From Lachnospiraceae bacterium UBA1766 (GTDB lineage Bacteria > Bacillota > Clostridia > Lachnospirales > Lachnospiraceae): a DNA stretch of 7,793 nucleotides. The stretch's first letter is position 1. Each line of letters begins with the position of its first letter. The stretch spans positions 1 to 7,793 of the forward strand of contig DCGY01000025.1 in NCBI GenBank assembly GCA_002314715.1, written 5' to 3'. Of this stretch, positions 5,255 through 7,793 are shown one piece after another. A program made the translations under genes and the position numbers. The notes under the pieces are model-generated. The model worked only from the letters and a program-made list of their open reading frames with translations, did no database searches and had not been told where the DNA came from.

Positions 5255-6949
5255 ATAATACGCTTCCAAGCGCTCTCTTCCCAATTCAAAAACCGGTTTC
5301 ATAGCCGGGTCAAAGTGAGTACCCATTGACTCCAGCATAATCTGCTCCGCTTCCTTAAAACTCAAGGATTCCTTGTAGCAACGTTTGCTTACCAATGCAT
5401 CATAAACATCTGCAATGGCCATGATTCGCGCTTCCAAGGGAATGGATTCTCCGGACAGACCATCCGGATAGCCTGTACCATTCCATTTTTCATGATGATG
5501 ACGGGCCACATTGTAGGCGATGTTTACGAAATGATCTTCTTCAATGCCTCGAAGTATTTTTTCTACAATCACTCCGCTTTCGGAGGCATGAGATTTCATA
5601 ATCTCAAACTCTGCATCTGTAAACCTGGCGGGTTTCTGCAAAATATTGTCGGAAATGGCTATTTTCCCCAAATCATGCATAGGGGCTGCTTTCGTCAAAT
5701 CCCTTTTAAACTCTTCCTTCAAGTCCATAAGGTGGTTTTCGGTAATAACCTCCAAAAGGATGTGCACGACATCACTGGTACGCATGATGTGCCCGCCGGT
5801 ATTTCCGTCTCTGGATTCTACCATCTGAGCCATTCCCAGAATTGTTTTCTCCTGAATAAAACGGATTTGCTTTGTCTTGATTTCTACATTTTTCTCCAAT
5901 TCCTCATTGTACTGTTCCGTCAATTCCAGCATTCTGTAATGTTCGGTCTCATCCACTAACTCCATGGTGAAGCCGATACATCGGCCCCAGAAGTTGTTTA
6001 GGGAATGTACCTCGGAATCATAAATCTTGTCCCCCAATTCATATTTACCGCTTCGAAAATGTTTATGCCCTTTTTCCTGTCTGGTTTTCTCAGCCAGTTT
6101 TTCGATTTCTTTTATTAATTCCTGTAATTTGTCGCTGGGGGATGCAATATAGGTTCCGACTTTGCAGTTTGCCAGCTCCGGGAAAATACGATAGGCACAG
6201 GGATTGGCTCCCATATATTTCAATTTGGCATTAAAGGATAAAAAACCGACGTTTTCCAAATGCTCCTGAACGATGCCTTTATTCTCCTCCACAGTATACA
6301 TGTTGGAGTCCATAATCGGTTTTAAACAGCTCATCATCAAAAAGAAATATGCAATCGGTATAATATCCATATCCAATTTCAAGAGTCGCTGTACCGTATA
6401 GCTTATAACAATGATAGCCGCACAGGAAACGATAATCCATACACTGCTTCTTCGAACGGATTTTTTATGCATAAGAGAATAAACAATGGCTGCCAGAGAT
6501 GCAATTAGGTAAAAATATAAAAGAATTAAATACAGATTATGGAGAGGTGCATATTCTTTTATATAATAGTGTTTCCCGTTCTGAATATAAAAGTCGACTG
6601 AATTGTAATAAATAGTGCTGTAGCCAATGGAACAAACCGCCACATACAAAAGGAGAGATATCGTGGACATCATCAATCGAAGCCATTTGTGGATGTTGAT
6701 ATGGCAAACCTCGCACATGGTAAAGAAAAACAACATTGGGACAAAGCAACCGCCCACATAGTAGATTTTCGTAGAAAGGATAGCTGCATCTAAACTCTCT
6801 GCCAATGAAAGAGAGATAAATCCAAGATCTGATATGATAATAAAGATCATCATAATATGGTGAGAAATACTTTGTTTCACATCGGCGAGACAAAGCCAGG
6901 CATACATCAATATGCATATCGTTAGGCTAGTCAAATAGAAACCAATCAT
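5240..6949 (-). CDS. HD-GYP c-di-GMP phosphodiesterase with 7TM sensor, 569 aa
   Basis: Residues 1-210 hold seven hydrophobic helices (about 3-20, 32-50, 60-79, 91-110, 138-159, 170-187, 195-209) in the arrangement of the HisKA_7TM-type sensor, with APLHNLY (134-140) before helix five. Residues about 225-335 look PAS-like, though no ligand can be named, and 338-370 form a coiled coil. The HD-GYP domain (370-566) keeps its motifs: GGH (H387), HD (H425, D426) in HDLGKIAISD, H454, HHHEKWNGTGYPDGL with H485, H486 and GYP at 493-495, IADVYDAL with D514, and GTHFDP (543-548). The metal ligands appear present, so hydrolysis of c-di-GMP is expected, triggered by an unknown envelope or membrane signal. 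The usual Pro of IPD is Ser433. AGAGGAA before the ATG overlaps the upstream gene's stop region, 13 bases away, so the two genes are probably co-transcribed. Confidence 0.95.
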   Translation of the reverse strand: MIGFYLTSLTICILMYAWLCLADVKQSISHHIMMIFIIISDLGFISLSLAESLDAAILSTKIYYVGGCFVPMLFFFTMCEVCHINIHKWLRLMMSTISLLLYVAVCSIGYSTIYYNSVDFYIQNGKHYYIKEYAPLHNLYLILLYFYLIASLAAIVYSLMHKKSVRRSSVWIIVSCAAIIVISYTVQRLLKLDMDIIPIAYFFLMMSCLKPIMDSNMYTVEENKGIVQEHLENVGFLSFNAKLKYMGANPCAYRIFPELANCKVGTYIASPSDKLQELIKEIEKLAEKTRQEKGHKHFRSGKYELGDKIYDSEVHSLNNFWGRCIGFTMELVDETEHYRMLELTEQYNEELEKNVEIKTKQIRFIQEKTILGMAQMVESRDGNTGGHIMRTSDVVHILLEVITENHLMDLKEEFKRDLTKAAPMHDLGKIAISDNILQKPARFTDAEFEIMKSHASESGVIVEKILRGIEEDHFVNIAYNVARHHHEKWNGTGYPDGLSGESIPLEARIMAIADVYDALVSKRCYKESLSFKEAEQIMLESMGTHFDPAMKPVFELGRERLEAYYKKAM

Positions 6950-6962
6950 GATTCATTTCCTC

Positions 6963-7793
6963 TTATTTGTATATTTTACTTTGTACGTATTCTTCCAACT
7001 CTTTGGTCAGGTAGATAGCAGAAAATCCATATCCGCCGGAGGTCCATTCCAGGACGATATGATTCTCAAACTCGCATAAGCTGACCGTTTCGTACTGTAA
7101 TTTATCTTTTGAATAGGCAGAGATTTGATAATGAGCACCTTGTTCTTCGTATGTGCCGTTGCAGATACCATCTCCATGCGTCTCATAGAGTGATCGGATT
7201 TCAAACACCTTCGCAGGATCAAAGTCCTCACTGATAAGCATGGTTTCTCCGTCTGTCAGTTTATTTATCTTTGTTGTCAGATGGTCGGGATTGTAATAGA
7301 ACTGTCGAATTGCCTCCAGATCCTTCTTGTCACAATATAATTTGCCGACCCGTTCCATATAGTATATTTCGTATCCACTCTCATTCTTTATGGTCGAAAT
7401 ATAATACTTGGTGCCGCTTTCTCCAATGGAAAGAACACCTTCTTCGGTAAGCTTTTTCTCGCTGGGAGTATTCAGGAAATCAGCCTGAACCAGTTCCAAG
7501 CCTTTATAGGTAAAACCCTCTCGCCAGTTCTGTCCGGTTTCCACATAGGCTTTATATTCCGCATTCTTAAATCGTCTTTCAGAGCTTGCCTGTTCCAATG
7601 ATCCAAGAAGTAAGATGCCTCCTACCGGGAGAACAAATAATACAAATCCTCCGAGATTAAATAAAATCGTAAAGATAATCAGTACGATATGATTTTTCTT
7701 TTTACAACATTTTCGGATGATGCAGATTAGATCTAAAAGAAGCGCGATACCGAAAAGGCAAATGCCTATCAATACGACAATTAATGCAAAACC
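6963..7793 (-). CDS. Membrane-anchored protein of unknown function, 5' end outside the window
   Basis: The frame is open to the right edge, giving 276 visible residues. A TTG at 7772 could be called as a start, but it lies inside the first hydrophobic helix (FALIVVLIGICLFGIALLLD), so the real start is probably a short way beyond the window. A basic loop (RKCCKKKNH) separates this helix from a second one (about 36-60 of the visible part, ending LPVGGILLLG). By the positive-inside rule the loop is cytoplasmic and the remaining 210 or so residues are outside. That domain is a mixed alpha/beta sequence with many Tyr and Glu (YEIYYMERVGKLYC, HYQISAYSKDKLQYETVSL, GGYGFSAIYLTKELEEYV). I recognise no family. 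It directly precedes the HD-GYP gene, which suggests a shared function, perhaps in sensing, but nothing in the sequence proves it. Confidence 0.8.
   Translation of the reverse strand, partial: GFALIVVLIGICLFGIALLLDLICIIRKCCKKKNHIVLIIFTILFNLGGFVLFVLPVGGILLLGSLEQASSERRFKNAEYKAYVETGQNWREGFTYKGLELVQADFLNTPSEKKLTEEGVLSIGESGTKYYISTIKNESGYEIYYMERVGKLYCDKKDLEAIRQFYYNPDHLTTKINKLTDGETMLISEDFDPAKVFEIRSLYETHGDGICNGTYEEQGAHYQISAYSKDKLQYETVSLCEFENHIVLEWTSGGYGFSAIYLTKELEEYVQSKIYK

Noticed and set aside
5492..5959. Plus-strand open frame of 155 codons opposite the HD-GYP domain
   Set aside because: The minus strand carries all HD-GYP catalytic motifs across this stretch, so the antisense frame is a by-product of coding bias.

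Overview
The window is a moderately AT-rich stretch that looks like a Gram-positive Clostridia chromosome, most likely Lachnospiraceae or a near relative. The pointers are purine-rich Shine-Dalgarno sites, a CmpB-type membrane protein, a MATE transporter, a 7TM HD-GYP protein and a Gram-positive style small lipoprotein. This placement is inference from gene families, not a database match. Every supported gene is on the minus strand, so transcription runs from high to low coordinates. I see no rRNA, tRNA, CRISPR array, insertion sequence or phage gene.

In transcription order: (1) 7793-6963, a membrane-anchored protein of unknown function whose 5' end lies outside the window. Thirteen bases later (6949-5240) comes a 569-residue c-di-GMP phosphodiesterase-type protein with a seven-helix N-terminal sensor, a PAS-like middle, a coiled coil and a complete-looking HD-GYP domain. 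The pair looks like one operon closed by an intrinsic terminator (5229-5254) that is built into the last codons of the HD-GYP gene. (2) 5099-4290, a separately promoted two-helix membrane protein of unknown function with an irregular C-terminal tail. (3) 4248-3936, the decayed remains of a UlaG-like metallo-beta-lactamase-fold hydrolase: its ends are readable but the metal-binding core is missing and a frameshift lies near the C-terminus. It keeps a good ribosome binding site and an extended -10 promoter. (4) 3881-994, a probable three-gene operon of a RimJ/RimL-type GNAT acetyltransferase, a CmpB-family membrane protein with a long coiled-coil tail, and a MATE multidrug/cation antiporter whose start overlaps the CmpB stop. 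(5) 859-539, a small lipoprotein.

The left 538 bases hold no conventional gene. They do hold one reading frame open for 119 codons apart from a single TGA, with a strong ribosome binding site and a GTG start giving a 51-residue candidate small protein. There is also a cluster of AACGTT-like half-sites upstream of a promoter-like element, and the possible first 25 codons of a gene leaving through the left edge.

The content is mostly ordinary accessory/housekeeping: envelope transport, signalling and acetylation. I did not find a convincing new multi-gene system. The most informative oddities are the collapsed hydrolase gene, the TGA-interrupted frame at the left and the CmpB-MATE coupling.
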